Assembly (NCBI GenBank): GCA_014841835.1
Contig: JACYUQ010000001.1
Location: 1,338,556 to 1,402,555, forward strand
DNA from: Oxalobacteraceae sp. CFBP 13730
GTDB taxonomy: Bacteria; Pseudomonadota; Gammaproteobacteria; Burkholderiales; Burkholderiaceae_D
Length of the DNA: 64,000 nt
Direction: 5' to 3'
Position numbers and translations under genes: made by a program
Notes under the pieces: generated by a model
The model's input: only the letters and a program-made list of their open reading frames with translations
Told to the model about the DNA's origin: nothing
Databases searched by the model: none
Shown here: piece after piece, positions 41,522 to 52,998 of the stretch
Layout: the number at the start of each line of letters is the position of its first letter
How positions within the stretch are numbered: position 1 is the stretch's first letter

Positions 41522-42460
41522 TCACGCCGGCCAGCGCAGGTCGAAGCGGCTGGCGAAGCTGCGCGGCTGGCGCGTGAGCGGATCGTCGAACGCGATGGCG
41601 CGCGCCAGCAACTGCAGCGGCGCGCTGAAATCGTCGCTGCCACAGGGCCGCGCCACGGGATAAAAACTGTCGCCGGCGATCGGCGCACCGAGCGACGCCA
41701 GGTGCAGGCGCAACTGGTGCTTGCGCCCCGTGTGCGGATGCAGCCGGTACCGTGCCAGCGCGCCGCGCTGCTCGATCAATTCGATCAGGGTTTCCGAATT
41801 GGGTTCGCCCGCCACTTCTTCGCTGAGAAAAAACTGCGCCGCATCCTGCATGCGGCTGCGGTACGTGAACGGCAACGTGCGCCCCTGCAGCAGCGGCGCG
41901 ATCGCTTCATAGGTCTTGGTGACCACCCGCTTCTGGAACATCGACTGGTAAGCGCCGCGCGACGCGGGATTGTGCGAGAAGATCACCACGCCCGCCGTCT
42001 CGCGATCGAGCCGGTGAATCGGCACCAGGTGCGGCAAATCATAGGTGCGCTTCAGACGCACCAGCAGCGTCTCTTTCAAAAAACGCCCGCTTGGAATCGT
42101 CGGTAAAAAATGGGGCTTGTCGGCGACCAGGATGTGGTCATCCTGGAACAGTACCGCCTCCTGGAACGGGATCGCAGGCTCGGGCGTCTCGAGCTCGCGG
42201 TAGTACCAGATGCGCATGCCCTGGCGCACCGGCGTATCGAACGCCACCCGTGCGCCCCTGGCATCGACGACTTCACCACGTTCCAGCCGCGCCGCCCAGG
42301 ATTGCATCGGCACGTCGGGAAAGCGCTCGCATAAAAAGCGCAGCATGCCGCCGGCGCGCGTCTCGGTCAGCCACAGGTAGCTGGGCGCGACGCCGTCGCG
42401 CAGGGGCAGCGGGACGAGTGCATTGGCTTCGGCCTGCCGGCCCCTGGCGCTACTGCCCAT
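41522..42460 (-). CDS. RluA-family pseudouridine synthase
   Basis: A 312-residue RNA-modifying enzyme. The catalytic aspartate is in the HRLDRETAGVVIF motif (about 151-163). The preceding ILVADKPHFLPTIPSG and the later HPHTGRKHQLRLHLASLG are family motifs. The N-terminal region (about 20-85) may form a divergent S4-like domain. The motif order fits the RluA/TruC group, but the RNA target cannot be assigned from sequence. Convergent with xth, ends meeting directly; the M48 gene is transcribed toward it from 42468 on the same strand. Confidence 0.9.
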   Translation of the reverse strand: MGSSARGRQAEANALVPLPLRDGVAPSYLWLTETRAGGMLRFLCERFPDVPMQSWAARLERGEVVDARGARVAFDTPVRQGMRIWYYRELETPEPAIPFQEAVLFQDDHILVADKPHFLPTIPSGRFLKETLLVRLKRTYDLPHLVPIHRLDRETAGVVIFSHNPASRGAYQSMFQKRVVTKTYEAIAPLLQGRTLPFTYRSRMQDAAQFFLSEEVAGEPNSETLIELIEQRGALARYRLHPHTGRKHQLRLHLASLGAPIAGDSFYPVARPCGSDDFSAPLQLLARAIAFDDPLTRQPRSFASRFDLRWPA

Positions 42461-42467
42461 CAGCGCC

Positions 42468-43355
42468 TCAATTCAGCGCAGTGCTCTTGTAGGCCGGCAG
42501 CTTGGCGACCGTCGTCTTCTTGGCGCGCGCATACAGCGGCAGCAGCACGTTCATGTGCGCTTCCATGTCCTTGATGCGGGTGTCGCCGCCCGGGTGGGTC
42601 GACAGGATTTCCATCGGCGCGCTCTGGTTCAGCGTGGCCATCTTGCGCCACAGCGCAATGCCGGCGCGCGGATCGTAACCGGCGCGCGACGAGATATCCA
42701 GGCCCACCAGGTCGGCCTCGCGCTCTTCGTCACGCGAGAATTTCAGCACCAGCATGCTGCCCAGGCCATTGGCCGCGGTGGCGGTCAGGTTGGGATCGAC
42801 GCCGAAAATGCCCGACAACAGCGCGCCGCCAACACGCGCGCCCAGCGCGGTGACGTTGGACTTGGCCAGGCGCTCGCGCCCGTGTTCACGCAGTGCGTGC
42901 GCGATCTCGTGGCCCATGATGGCCGCGGCTTCGTCGTCGGTCAGCTGCAGCTTGGTGAGGATGCCGGTGTAGAAGCCGATGCGGCCGCCCGGCATGCAGA
43001 ACGCGTTGACCTCGTCGGCCTGGATCAGGTTGACCTGCCAGTCCCACTTGCTGGCCACCGGATTCCAGCGCGGCGTGAACGGGATGATGCGCTGGGCGAT
43101 CGTGCGCAGGCGCTTGAGCTGCGGGTCACTGGTCGGCGCCAGCAAGCCCTTCTCCTTGGCCTGGCTCATCATCTCGGTGTACTGCAGGCGCGCGGCTTCG
43201 TTGACCTGCTCTTCGGGCGCCAGCACGCGCATGCGCGAGAGCGGCTTGACCTCGATGCCATCCTGGACGACGACGCCGGCGTCCTGCGCGGTGGCCAGGC
43301 CGGTCGCGGCAAACAGGGTCAGACAAACGGCGAGTTGTTTCAGTTTCATCATCAT
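42468..43355 (-). CDS. M48-family periplasmic metalloprotease
   Basis: A 295-residue protein: signal peptide after MMMKLKQLAVCLTLFAATGLATAQ, then a peptidase domain. The zinc site is MGHEIAHALREHGRERL (HExxH), and the downstream glutamate ligand is in REEREAD-type sequence (SRDEEREADLVGLDI). It resembles LoiP/BepA-type lipoprotein proteases but lacks a lipobox and the BepA TPR region. It probably degrades misfolded envelope proteins. Three consecutive ATG codons make the exact start uncertain by two residues; a GGAG motif precedes the first. Confidence 0.87.
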   Translation of the reverse strand: MMMKLKQLAVCLTLFAATGLATAQDAGVVVQDGIEVKPLSRMRVLAPEEQVNEAARLQYTEMMSQAKEKGLLAPTSDPQLKRLRTIAQRIIPFTPRWNPVASKWDWQVNLIQADEVNAFCMPGGRIGFYTGILTKLQLTDDEAAAIMGHEIAHALREHGRERLAKSNVTALGARVGGALLSGIFGVDPNLTATAANGLGSMLVLKFSRDEEREADLVGLDISSRAGYDPRAGIALWRKMATLNQSAPMEILSTHPGGDTRIKDMEAHMNVLLPLYARAKKTTVAKLPAYKSTALN

Positions 43356-43497
43356 GGCTCCGGCAGGCTGTTGTTGGCAGCCGGCCTCGTAAAATTGGTT
43401 ATAAATGGGCAGCGCCCGCGCAGGATCGACGTGATCATGCCGTATGTACCGGCCCGGCTCAAGCCGCCAACGCACATAAGTCGCAAGCTGGCCCGCG

Positions 43498-44115
43498 TTA
43501 CACTGCCGGCGGCGCTTTTTTGCGCAGGCGAAAGACCGCCATGCTGCCGCGCAGGTTCGGCAGAAACTTGACCACCTTGCCGTCGGCCAGCGCCACGCAT
43601 TCCAGCACTTCCAGCCCGCACTCCACCGCCAGTTCCTGGAAATCGTAGATCGTGGCGCAGCGCACGTTCGGCGTGTCGTACCACTGGTACGGCAGCGCGC
43701 GCGAAACCGGCATGCGCCCGCGCAGCAGCGCCAGGCGGTGCGGCCAGTGGGCGAAGTTCGGGAACGAGACGATCGCTTCGTGGCCGACGCGCACGATGTC
43801 GCGTAGCAGGCCTTCGACATGCTGCATCATCTGCAGCGAATTCAGACACAGCACGGTGTCGAACGTGTTGTCGCCAAAGAGGCCCAGGCCCTTTTCCATG
43901 TCGTGCTGGATCACGTTGATCCCGCGCGCGGTGCTTTCCAGGACCTTGTCGTCGGCGATCTCGATGCCGTAGCCCGAGCAGCGCTTGCCCGATTCGAGGT
44001 AGCGCAGCATGGCGCCGTCGCCGCAGCCGACGTCGAGCACGTGGGCGCGTTCCCCCACCCAGTGCGCGATGAAGGCCAGGTCGGGCCGCAGCGTATTGAG
44101 GTCGGCAAAATTCAT
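43498..44115 (-). CDS. metW: Methionine biosynthesis protein MetW
   Basis: A 205-residue class I methyltransferase-fold protein with the SAM loop [15 protein letters not shown]. MetW is required with MetX for homoserine acylation in many proteobacteria and probably activates it. Its ATG overlaps the metX stop (ATGA), implying fixed stoichiometry. A Pro-Asn-Phe-Ala-His-Trp segment ([12 protein letters not shown]) is typical of the family. Confidence 0.94.
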   Translation of the reverse strand: MNFADLNTLRPDLAFIAHWVGERAHVLDVGCGDGAMLRYLESGKRCSGYGIEIADDKVLESTARGINVIQHDMEKGLGLFGDNTFDTVLCLNSLQMMQHVEGLLRDIVRVGHEAIVSFPNFAHWPHRLALLRGRMPVSRALPYQWYDTPNVRCATIYDFQELAVECGLEVLECVALADGKVVKFLPNLRGSMAVFRLRKKAPPAV

Positions 44116-45281
44116 GCGGCCTCCTTGGCAGTGGCAACGGCGCCTGGCGTCAGTTCGAGCGCGATGCGGTTGTAGTACGCGCGCACCACATTCATGTAGC
44201 GCGCATCGTCGAGCAGGAAGGCGTCGTGGCCATGCGGCGCGTCGATTTCGGCGTAGGTCACGCGGCGCCGGTTACTGATCAGGGCTTCGACGATCTCGCG
44301 GCTGCGCTCGGGCGAGAAGCGCCAGTCGGTCGTAAACGACGCAATCAAAAACTGCGCTTTGGTGCCGGCCAGTGCCTTTTCGAGATCGCCGTCGTACTCG
44401 CGCGCCGGATCGAAATAGTCGAGCGCCTTCGTGATCAACAGGTAGGTATTGGCGTCGAAGTATTCCGAGAACTTGTCGCCCTGGTAGCGCAGGTAGGATT
44501 CGATCTCGAAGTCCACGCCGAAGTCGAAGTTGTAGTCGTTTGTTTCGGCCGCGTTGCGCAGCTTGCGCCCGAACTTCTCGGCCATGTCGTCGTTCGACAG
44601 ATACGTGATGTGGCCGATCATGCGCGCCACTTTCAGGCCGTTCTTCGGCACCACGCCATGTTCGTAGAAGTCGCCACCGTGGTAATCGGGGTCGGTCAGG
44701 ATCGCCTGGCGCGCGACGTCGTTGAAGGCGATGTTCTGGGCCGACAGCTTCGGCGTGGACGCGATCACGATGCAGTGGCGCAGGCGCTCCGGGAACTTGA
44801 TGCTCCACGACAGGGCCTGCATGCCGCCGAGCGAGCCGCCCATCACGGCGGCAAAGCGGTCGATGCCGAGGCGGTCGGCCAGCAGCGCCTGCGCGGTCAC
44901 CCAGTCTTCCACGGTCACCAGGGGAAAGCTCGCGCCATACGGCTTGCCGGTGGCGGCATTGACATGCATCGGGCCGGTCGAGCCGAAGCACGAGCCCAGG
45001 TTGTTCACGCCGATGACGAAGAAGCGGTCGGTGTCCACGGGTTTGCCCGGGCCGACCATATTGTCCCACCAGCCCGCGCTCTTGGGCGAGTCGTACTGGC
45101 CGGCGACGTGGTGCGATGCATTCAGGGCGTGGCAGACCAGCACCGCATTGGACTTGTCGGCGTTGAGCGTGCCATAGGTTTCATACATCAGCGTGTAGTT
45201 GCTGAGCTGCGCGCCGCTTTGCAGGCGCAGCGGCCCGGCGAAGTGCATCGCCTGCGGTGTGACTATTCCTAGAGATCCCAT
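44112..45281 (-). CDS. metX: Homoserine O-acyltransferase MetX
   Basis: First committed step of methionine synthesis, forming O-acetyl- or O-succinylhomoserine. The alpha/beta hydrolase of 389 residues has its nucleophile in [11 protein letters not shown], oxyanion region [11 protein letters not shown], and catalytic Asp and His near the C-terminus ([12 protein letters not shown]). The start [14 protein letters not shown] is chosen because upstream codons lack family similarity. MetX proteins of betaproteobacteria can use succinyl-CoA, so acyl specificity is open. With metH at 7.5 kb, two steps of the pathway lie in this window. Confidence 0.94.
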   Translation of the reverse strand: MGSLGIVTPQAMHFAGPLRLQSGAQLSNYTLMYETYGTLNADKSNAVLVCHALNASHHVAGQYDSPKSAGWWDNMVGPGKPVDTDRFFVIGVNNLGSCFGSTGPMHVNAATGKPYGASFPLVTVEDWVTAQALLADRLGIDRFAAVMGGSLGGMQALSWSIKFPERLRHCIVIASTPKLSAQNIAFNDVARQAILTDPDYHGGDFYEHGVVPKNGLKVARMIGHITYLSNDDMAEKFGRKLRNAAETNDYNFDFGVDFEIESYLRYQGDKFSEYFDANTYLLITKALDYFDPAREYDGDLEKALAGTKAQFLIASFTTDWRFSPERSREIVEALISNRRRVTYAEIDAPHGHDAFLLDDARYMNVVRAYYNRIALELTPGAVATAKEAA

Positions 45282-45348
45282 GGGACTGTGTGCTTTGATT
45301 GATGATGCGGTGGTGGCGCCGTTGCCGGGCGTGGCAACGGCGCGCGAC

Positions 45349-47103
45349 TCACAGGGTCTGCAACTGCTCGACGGCGCTGGCGATTTCACCCGGCTCCATC
45401 GCGCGCAGGATGCGCCGGGTACGGGTCGTGACCACGCCAAGATCGGTATTCAAAATTTCTTGTTTTACCGCCAGCAGCTGCGCCGGGTGCATCGAGAACT
45501 CGCGCAGGCCCATGCCCAGCAGCAGGCGCGTGAGCTTGACGTCGCCGGCCATCTCGCCGCACACCGCCACATCCAGCCCGGCCTTGTGGCCCGTGGCGAT
45601 GGTGGAGGCGATCAGCTGCAGCACCGCCGGGTGCAGCGGATTATACAGGTGCGCCACTTCGTAATCGACGCGGTCGATCGCCAGCAGATACTGGATCAGG
45701 TCATTGGTACCGATCGATAAGAAATCCATGCGGCGCACGAACAGCGGCAGCGCCAGCGCGGCAGCCGGGATCTCGATCATGGCGCCGACCTCGATGCCTT
45801 CGTCGAAGCGGATCTTCTCGTCGCGCAGCTGGGTCTTGGCCTGTTCGATCATGCCCAGCGTCTGGTCGATCTCGAACGCGTGCGCGAGCATCGGAATCAG
45901 GATGCGCACCTTGCCGAAGGCCGACGCGCGCAGGATCGCGCGCAGCTGCACCAAAAACATCTGTGGCTCGGCCAGGCAATAACGGATCGCGCGCAGGCCG
46001 AGCGCCGGGTTGAGCGCCGTGTGGTCGGTCTGGTCGAGCGGCTTGTCGGCGCCCACGTCGAGCGTGCGGATCGTGACTGGGCGGCCCTTCATCGCCAGCA
46101 CCGCCTTGCGGTACTGCTCGAACTGTTCTTCTTCGTCCGGAATGCGCAGCGCCTGCGCGCCACGGCCCATGAACAGGAATTCGGAGCGGAACAGCCCCAC
46201 GCCATTGGCGCCCGCTTCGAGAGCCGCCGGACAATCATCGGGCAGTTCGATATTGGCCAGCAGCGTGATCGTGGTGCCGTCGCGCGTGATGGCCGGGGTT
46301 TTCTTGAGCTTGAGCAGGCGCTTTCTCGCCTTGGCCATCGTGATCTGGCGCGCGCGGTACTGTTCCAGCACCAGCTGGCTCGGATTGCAGATGACGACGC
46401 CGGCATCGCCATCGACGATCAGCCAGTCGTCCTGTTCCACCAGCCGTGACGCCTGGTCCATCCCGACCACCGCCGGGATATCCAGGCTGCGCGCGACGAT
46501 GGCCGTGTGCGAGTTCTGGCCGCCGACGTCGGTGACAAAGCCGATGAACGACCTGTCGCGAAACGCCAGCATGTCGGCCGGCGAGATGTCGTGGGCCACG
46601 ACGATCATCTGTGGCGGCGGCTGGTCTTCGTCGGTGAACACCGGCGCGACGCTCAGGGCGGTGCCGGTCAAGACCTTCAGCACGCGCTCGGCGACCTGCT
46701 GGATGTCGTACTTGCGCTCGCGCAGGTAGGGGTCTTCGATTTCGTCGAACTGGCTTGATAATTCATCGATCTGCGTCACCAGCGCCCATTCGGCGTTGTA
46801 GTGGCGCGCACGGATGATGCCCTTGGGTGCTTCCGAAATCATCGGATCGGACAGGATCAGCGCATGCACGTCGATGAAGGCGCCCAGTTCGGTCGGAGCA
46901 TCCTTCGGCAGGCCGGCCCAGAGTTCCTGCAGATTGTGGTGCACGGCGGCGATCGCATCCTGCAGGCGCTGCACCTCGGCCTCGACCTGTTCTTCAGGGA
47001 CCAGGTAGTGCTTGACGTCGAGTGCGGCCGGCGTGAGCAGGTGCGCGCGGCCGATCGCGATGCCGCGCGAAACCGGAATGCCGTGAAGGAGAAAGGAAGC
47101 CAT
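45349..47103 (-). CDS. ptsI: PTS enzyme I
   Basis: Phosphoenolpyruvate-protein phosphotransferase, 584 residues starting [18 protein letters not shown]. The phospho-histidine is in [19 protein letters not shown] (about residue 190). PEP-binding barrel motifs are [21 protein letters not shown] and the C-terminal CGEMAGD. It passes phosphate to HPr, encoded 41 bases upstream. No sugar permease (EIIBC) is in the window. Confidence 0.95.
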   Translation of the reverse strand: MASFLLHGIPVSRGIAIGRAHLLTPAALDVKHYLVPEEQVEAEVQRLQDAIAAVHHNLQELWAGLPKDAPTELGAFIDVHALILSDPMISEAPKGIIRARHYNAEWALVTQIDELSSQFDEIEDPYLRERKYDIQQVAERVLKVLTGTALSVAPVFTDEDQPPPQMIVVAHDISPADMLAFRDRSFIGFVTDVGGQNSHTAIVARSLDIPAVVGMDQASRLVEQDDWLIVDGDAGVVICNPSQLVLEQYRARQITMAKARKRLLKLKKTPAITRDGTTITLLANIELPDDCPAALEAGANGVGLFRSEFLFMGRGAQALRIPDEEEQFEQYRKAVLAMKGRPVTIRTLDVGADKPLDQTDHTALNPALGLRAIRYCLAEPQMFLVQLRAILRASAFGKVRILIPMLAHAFEIDQTLGMIEQAKTQLRDEKIRFDEGIEVGAMIEIPAAALALPLFVRRMDFLSIGTNDLIQYLLAIDRVDYEVAHLYNPLHPAVLQLIASTIATGHKAGLDVAVCGEMAGDVKLTRLLLGMGLREFSMHPAQLLAVKQEILNTDLGVVTTRTRRILRAMEPGEIASAVEQLQTL

Positions 47104-47144
47104 GGAAGAATCCGTTGAACGCGAGGGGACCGCTTCACGCGGCA

Positions 47145-47414
47145 TTATTCACCTTCACCGAACTTGTCGTTGACGAGCGCCGTCAGCGCGGCCAGCGCGG
47201 CTTCTTCGTCGGCGCCATCGGCTTCGAGCGTGACCTTGGCGCCCTTGCCGGCGGCGAGCATCATGACCCCCATGATCGACTTGGCATTGATGCGACGGCC
47301 ATTGCGGGTGAGCCAGACGTCGCTCTTGTACCTGGCGGCCAGTTGCGTGAACTTGGCGGAGGCCCGTGCGTGCAGGCCCAGCTTGTTGATGATCTCGAGT
47401 TCTTGTTGAATCAT
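47145..47414 (-). CDS. ptsH: PTS phosphocarrier protein HPr
   Basis: An 89-residue carrier: phospho-His in NKLGLHARASAKFTQLA (about residue 16) and Ser46-equivalent in AKSIMGVMMLAAGKG, the site HPr kinase would modify. ATG at 47414 chosen; an upstream GTG (47468) would add 18 polar residues. It lies between the EIIA and ptsI genes. Confidence 0.95.
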   Translation of the reverse strand: MIQQELEIINKLGLHARASAKFTQLAARYKSDVWLTRNGRRINAKSIMGVMMLAAGKGAKVTLEADGADEEAALAALTALVNDKFGEGE

Positions 47415-47495
47415 AGTCGCTTTATCTTTTTTGTAATGTGTCTGACTGCGCCCGGTATCTCCTCGCACGCATCGCCATTGCCAACGCCGCCGGCC

Positions 47496-47897
47496 CTAGC
47501 CCACCCGGATCCGGTTATCCACCCGCACTGCCCCGTTCTGCGCACCGGCCAACGCCATTTCCACCACCACGTCGAGCGAGTCGCGCCGGTAGGTGATCGC
47601 GCGCAGCAGCATCGGCAGGCTGATGCCGGCGATGACTTCCACGTGGCCCGCGTCGGCCAGCGAATTGCAGCAGTTCGACGGCGTGCCGCCCTTGACGTCG
47701 GTGATCACCAGGACGCCGTCGCCGTCATCCAGGCGCGCGATGGCTTCCTTGGCCAGGCAGTTGATCTGGCCGATATCCTGGTCAGCGGTCACGTCGATTG
47801 CCTCGACGCGCTCGGTGGGGCCGCGAAACACGTGCGTTGCTGCGGCGATGAATGCCTGGCCCAGCGGTGCGTGGGTCAGGAGCAGGATGCCTACCAT
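47496..47897 (-). CDS. PTS EIIA component, mannose/fructose family
   Basis: A 133-residue EIIA-Man fold protein. The phosphorylated histidine is in VGILLLTHAPLGQAF (residue 9), followed by GVLVITDVKGGTPSN and AGISLPMLLRAI. With no EIIB, EIIC or EIID nearby, it likely acts as a regulatory endpoint for phosphate from HPr rather than in sugar uptake. The start was placed at MVGILLLTH; the gene follows gshB by 4 bases on the same strand, so the two are probably one transcript. Confidence 0.9.
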   Translation of the reverse strand: MVGILLLTHAPLGQAFIAAATHVFRGPTERVEAIDVTADQDIGQINCLAKEAIARLDDGDGVLVITDVKGGTPSNCCNSLADAGHVEVIAGISLPMLLRAITYRRDSLDVVVEMALAGAQNGAVRVDNRIRVG

Positions 47898-47901
47898 GTC
47901 G

Positions 47902-48846
47902 TTATCCAAGTACTTTCTGTTCGACCGCGTCGATGAACATCGCGGCCACGTCAAAACCGGTCTGGTCGAAGATCTCCTGGAAGCAGGTCGGGCTGGTCAC
48001 GTTCACTTCAGTCAGGTTCTCGCCGATCACGTCCAATCCTACCAGTAACAGGCCACGCTCGGCCAGCAACGGGCCGAGGGCTTCGGCGATCTCGCGATCG
48101 CGCTCGCTGATCGGCTGCGCCACGCCGATGCCGCCGGCGGCCAGGTTGCCGCGCACTTCGCCGTTTTGCGGAATCCGCGCCAGCACGAACGGCACAGGCT
48201 TGCCGCCGATGACCAGCACGCGCTTGTCGCCCTTGTCGATCGCCGGGATGAATTTCTGGGCCATGATCGTGTAACGGCCATTGGCGGTCAGCGTCTCGAT
48301 GATCGAACCCAGATTGAGCGCATCGCTCTTTACGCGGAAGATGCCGGCGCCGCCCATGCCGTCGAGCGGCTTGAAGATCACGTCGCCGTGCTTGGCATGG
48401 AAGGCGCGCAGGCGCGCTTCATCCGAAGTGACCATGGTCGGCGACGTGTATTGGCTGAACTGGCCGATCGCCAGTTTTTCATTGTGGTCGCGGATCGCCG
48501 ACGGGCTGTTGATCACGCAGGCGCCCTGGCGCACGGCCAATTCGAGCAGGTAGGTGCCGTAGACGTATTCCATGTCGAACGGCGGGTCCTTGCGCTCGAT
48601 GATCGCGTCGAATTCGGACAGCTTCACATCGACTGCGGCATCGGCCGTGTACCAGACATCCGGCTCGCCCGTCAGGTGAATCTGCATCACGCGCGCGCTG
48701 ACGATGCCTTCTTCGAGCACCATGTCGCGCTGTTCGAAGAAGTACAGGGCATGACCGCGCCGGGCCGCCTCGCGCATCATGGCGAAGGTCGAATCCTTGT
48801 AAATCTTGAATCCGGACAGCGGGTCGGCGAGAAAAGCGATTTTCAT
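47902..48846 (-). CDS. gshB: Glutathione synthetase
   Basis: Adds glycine to gamma-glutamylcysteine; ATP-grasp enzyme of 314 residues. It begins MKIAFLADPLSGFKIYKDST (family-typical), with KPLDGMGGAGIFRV (nucleotide loop), RIPQNGEVRGNLAAGG and the C-terminal VGLDVIGENLTEVNVTSPT. It is 87 bases after gshA and 4 bases before the EIIA gene. Confidence 0.96.
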   Translation of the reverse strand: MKIAFLADPLSGFKIYKDSTFAMMREAARRGHALYFFEQRDMVLEEGIVSARVMQIHLTGEPDVWYTADAAVDVKLSEFDAIIERKDPPFDMEYVYGTYLLELAVRQGACVINSPSAIRDHNEKLAIGQFSQYTSPTMVTSDEARLRAFHAKHGDVIFKPLDGMGGAGIFRVKSDALNLGSIIETLTANGRYTIMAQKFIPAIDKGDKRVLVIGGKPVPFVLARIPQNGEVRGNLAAGGIGVAQPISERDREIAEALGPLLAERGLLLVGLDVIGENLTEVNVTSPTCFQEIFDQTGFDVAAMFIDAVEQKVLG

Positions 48847-48933
48847 GGGGCGTCCAATCGATGTAATACCTTGATTTTAGCCCGAAACGGCAAACCTCGC
48901 GGCCACGGCCCGAGGTTTGCCGGACGCCGTGCG

Positions 48934-50235
48934 TCAGTACACTTCCGGATTCGGATCGGTGCGTTCGAGTTCCAGCGATGCGGCCAGCATGCCCAGGCGC
49001 GCGACCACGCCGTACACGTAAAAGCGGTTGGGCGCGGCGGTGCCCGGCTTGGCCTTCGGATCGGGCATCGCGTGCTGCTGCGCGAACGCCAGTGGCACGA
49101 ACTGCGAACCGGGCGCATTGAGGTTCTGGTCGATGCCACGCTCGGCGTGCACGCGGTAGAAGCCACCCACAACATAGCGGTCGATCATGTAGACCACCGG
49201 TTCGGCCACCGCGTCGTCGATCGATTCGAAAGTCGGTACGCCTTCCTGGATGATCAGATCGGTCACGGCAACGCCATCCTTGACCACCGACATGCGCGCG
49301 CGCTGGGCCGGGGTCAGGTCGCGCACTTCGCTCGCGTCCTTGATGGTCATGATGCCCATGCCATAGGTGCCGGCGTCGGGCTTGAGGATCACAAAGGGCT
49401 TGCGCTCCTTCATGCCGTATTCCTTGTACTTCTTCTTGATCTTCGAGAACAGCGCCGAGACATCATCGGCCAGTGCTTCGGTGCCGACGTTCTCGCGCAG
49501 GTCGACTTCGGCGCAGGTGCTGTGCAGCGGGTTGACCAGCCACGGGTCGATGTCGATCAGCTTGCCGAACTTCTTGGCCACTTCGTCCAGCGCCTTGAGG
49601 TGGTTGCTCTTGCGGCGCAGGGCCCAGCCGGCGTGCAGCGGCGGCAGCAAGGCTTGCTCGTGAACGTTCTCCAGGATCGACGGGATGCCGCCGGACAGGT
49701 CATTGTTGAGCAGGATGGTGCACGGATCAAAATCAGGCAGGCCAACGCGGCGGCCATTGGCCGAGCGTACCAGCGGCTCGAGCACCAGCATATTGCCGTC
49801 AGGCAGCGCCAGCGGCGTCGGCTCGGTAATATCGGGCGAGAATGTGCCAAGGCGGACATGCAAGCCGGTCTGGCGGAAGATCTGCATCAGGCGCGCGACG
49901 TTCTGCAGGTAGATCGGGCTGCGGCGGTCAGCGTCCGGCACCAAGAGCAGGTTGCGCGCGTCCGGGCAATACTTGTCGACGGCGGCCATGGCCGCCTGCA
50001 CCGTCAGCGGCAGCATCTCGCTGGCCAGGTTGTTGAAGCCGCCCGGGAACAGGTTGGTGTCCACCGGCGCAAGCTTGTAGCCGGCATTGCGCAGATCGAC
50101 CGAGCAATAAAATGGCGGCGTGTGCTCCTGCCACTCGAGGCGGAACCAGCGCTCGATGGCAGGCGTGGCTTCGAGGATTTTCTTTTCCAGGTCCAGCAAG
50201 GGACCGGTCTGGGCGGTGGCGAGGTGCGGAACCAT
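48934..50235 (-). CDS. gshA: Glutamate-cysteine ligase, betaproteobacterial type
   Basis: First, rate-limiting step of glutathione synthesis. The 433-residue protein belongs to the gshA type first noted in Acidithiobacillus and Burkholderiales, distinct from E. coli GshA. Features include the N-terminal MVPHLATAQTGPLLDLEKKI, ETNLFPGGFNNL-like sequence (DTNLFPGGFNNLASEM), and ILKPDAGTYGMGI near 280, an ATP-grasp-like nucleotide segment. It starts the gshA-gshB-EIIA-ptsH-ptsI string. Confidence 0.92.
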   Translation of the reverse strand: MVPHLATAQTGPLLDLEKKILEATPAIERWFRLEWQEHTPPFYCSVDLRNAGYKLAPVDTNLFPGGFNNLASEMLPLTVQAAMAAVDKYCPDARNLLLVPDADRRSPIYLQNVARLMQIFRQTGLHVRLGTFSPDITEPTPLALPDGNMLVLEPLVRSANGRRVGLPDFDPCTILLNNDLSGGIPSILENVHEQALLPPLHAGWALRRKSNHLKALDEVAKKFGKLIDIDPWLVNPLHSTCAEVDLRENVGTEALADDVSALFSKIKKKYKEYGMKERKPFVILKPDAGTYGMGIMTIKDASEVRDLTPAQRARMSVVKDGVAVTDLIIQEGVPTFESIDDAVAEPVVYMIDRYVVGGFYRVHAERGIDQNLNAPGSQFVPLAFAQQHAMPDPKAKPGTAAPNRFYVYGVVARLGMLAASLELERTDPNPEVY

Positions 50236-50335
50236 TGATTGGACGTCCTTGTTGTGCGCTTCTTGTTGTTAATTTAAGTTGGGAATCGCATATGGGGTTG
50301 GTCCGGGTATTTTAAAGGGCAATGCGAAGAATGCA

Positions 50336-50370
50336 AAAAACGCCGTCCCCGCTTGCGCGGAGACGACGTT
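50336..50370 (-). terminator. Rho-independent terminator of the porin-glnK-amtB operon
   Basis: A 14-base stem with one mismatch (50339-50352 against 50357-50370) followed on the minus strand by TTTTTTGC, 28 bases past amtB. Confidence 0.9.
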
Positions 50371-50397
50371 TTCAGGAAACAGCGACGACTGAGCGGA

Positions 50398-51798
50398 TCA
50401 GTAACGGTAAGCCGATTCGCCGTGGCTCGTGATGTCCAGACCTTCGCGTTCCTCTTCTTCCGGCACACGCAGACCGATCACGATATCGACCAGCTTGAAG
50501 GCGATGAAGGCGACGACGGCCGACCAGATGACAGTCACGCCGATCGCATGGGCCTGGATCCACAGCTGGCCGACGATCGAGTAGCTCGTGTTCATCGCAT
50601 TGGTCGTGTAATCCCACACGCCCTGCCCGCCCAGTGCCGGCGACGCAAACACGCCGGTCAGCATCGCGCCCAGGATACCGCCCACGCCGTGCACGCCGAA
50701 CACGTCGAGCGAATCGTCGGCGCGCAGCAGGCGCTTCAGACCCGTCACGCCCCACAGGCAGACGATACCGGCCAGCAGGCCGATGACCAGTGCGCCCATC
50801 GGACCGACGAAGCCGGCGCCCGGGGTGATGGCCACCAGGCCCGACACGGCGCCCGATGCGGCGCCCAGCATCGATGGCTTGTGCTTGAAGATCCATTCGC
50901 CCAGCACCCAGGTGAGGGTCGCACCGGCGGTGGCCAGCAGCGTGTTCAGGAACGCCAGAGCCGCCACGTCGCCTGCTTCGAGCGCCGAGCCGGCATTGAA
51001 GCCGAACCAGCCGACCCACAGCAGCGATGCGCCGACCATCGTCATCGGCAGCGAGTGTGGCGCCATCGATTCACGGCCGTAACCGATCCGCTTGCCGATC
51101 ACATAGGCGCCCACCAGGCCGGCGACGGCCGAATTGATGTGCACCACGGTGCCGCCCGCGAAGTCGAGCGCGCCCTGCTGCCACAGATAACCGGCAGCTG
51201 CGGTGACGGTCTGCAGCGAGGCAGCGTCGGTGATGGCGTCAGGACCGGCCCAGAACCAGACCATGTGCGCGACTGGCAGGTAGCCGAAGGTGAACCACAG
51301 CACGACGAACACCAGCACGGCCGCGAACTTGGCGCGTTCGGCAAAGGCGCCGACGATCAGCGCGCAGGTAATCGCTGCAAAGGTGCCCTGGAAGGCGACG
51401 AAGATGAATTCGGGGATCATCGTCTCTTTGCTGAAGGTCGCAGCCATCGCAAACTTGCCGGCGACCGGATCCCAGATGCCTTGCAGGAAGGCGCGGTCGA
51501 AGCCGCCGATGAACGCGTTGCCCTGCGTGAAGGCCAGCGAGTAGCCGTACAGGCACCACAGCACGATCACGAGGGCAAATACCATCATCACCTGCATCAG
51601 CACCGACAGCATGTTCTTGGCGCGCACGAGGCCACCGTAGAACAGCGCCAGGCCGGGAATGGTCATCAGGATCACCAGCAGCGTGGCGACGAACATCCAG
51701 GCCGTATCCCCCTTGTTGATGGACGGCGCCGCCATGGCCGGCAGGGCAACGCCCAGGCCCAGCAAGGCGGTCAGTATCGTTGTAGTTATGCGCTTCAT
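50398..51798 (-). CDS. amtB: Ammonium transporter AmtB
   Basis: A 466-residue inner-membrane channel with a cleavable N-terminal signal (MKRITTTILTALLGLGVALPAMA) and eleven helices. The conserved pore histidines lie in GGTVVHINSAVAGL and VFGVHGVGGILGAM. It imports ammonium and is blocked by GlnK when nitrogen is ample. It follows glnK by 14 bases, last gene of the sigma-54 operon. Confidence 0.95.
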   Translation of the reverse strand: MKRITTTILTALLGLGVALPAMAAPSINKGDTAWMFVATLLVILMTIPGLALFYGGLVRAKNMLSVLMQVMMVFALVIVLWCLYGYSLAFTQGNAFIGGFDRAFLQGIWDPVAGKFAMAATFSKETMIPEFIFVAFQGTFAAITCALIVGAFAERAKFAAVLVFVVLWFTFGYLPVAHMVWFWAGPDAITDAASLQTVTAAAGYLWQQGALDFAGGTVVHINSAVAGLVGAYVIGKRIGYGRESMAPHSLPMTMVGASLLWVGWFGFNAGSALEAGDVAALAFLNTLLATAGATLTWVLGEWIFKHKPSMLGAASGAVSGLVAITPGAGFVGPMGALVIGLLAGIVCLWGVTGLKRLLRADDSLDVFGVHGVGGILGAMLTGVFASPALGGQGVWDYTTNAMNTSYSIVGQLWIQAHAIGVTVIWSAVVAFIAFKLVDIVIGLRVPEEEEREGLDITSHGESAYRY

Positions 51799-51812
51799 GA
51801 AAACATTCCCTC

Positions 51813-52905
<1,093 letters not shown>

Positions 52906-52982
52906 GACAAACCCCCTTGATGAACAACATGAAAAATGACTGCTTGTGGATCCTTGTGATGTTCTTTATCTATGCTTTATTT

Positions 52983-52998
52983 AGCAGGATGCGTGCCA
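52983..52998 (-). promoter_or_regulatory. Sigma-54 promoter of porin-glnK-amtB
   Basis: On the minus strand TGGCAC-GCATC-CTGCT: GG and GC elements ten bases apart, a single departure (C for T) from the TTGC box. The predicted start is near 52972, giving a 67-base leader. Confidence 0.75.
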
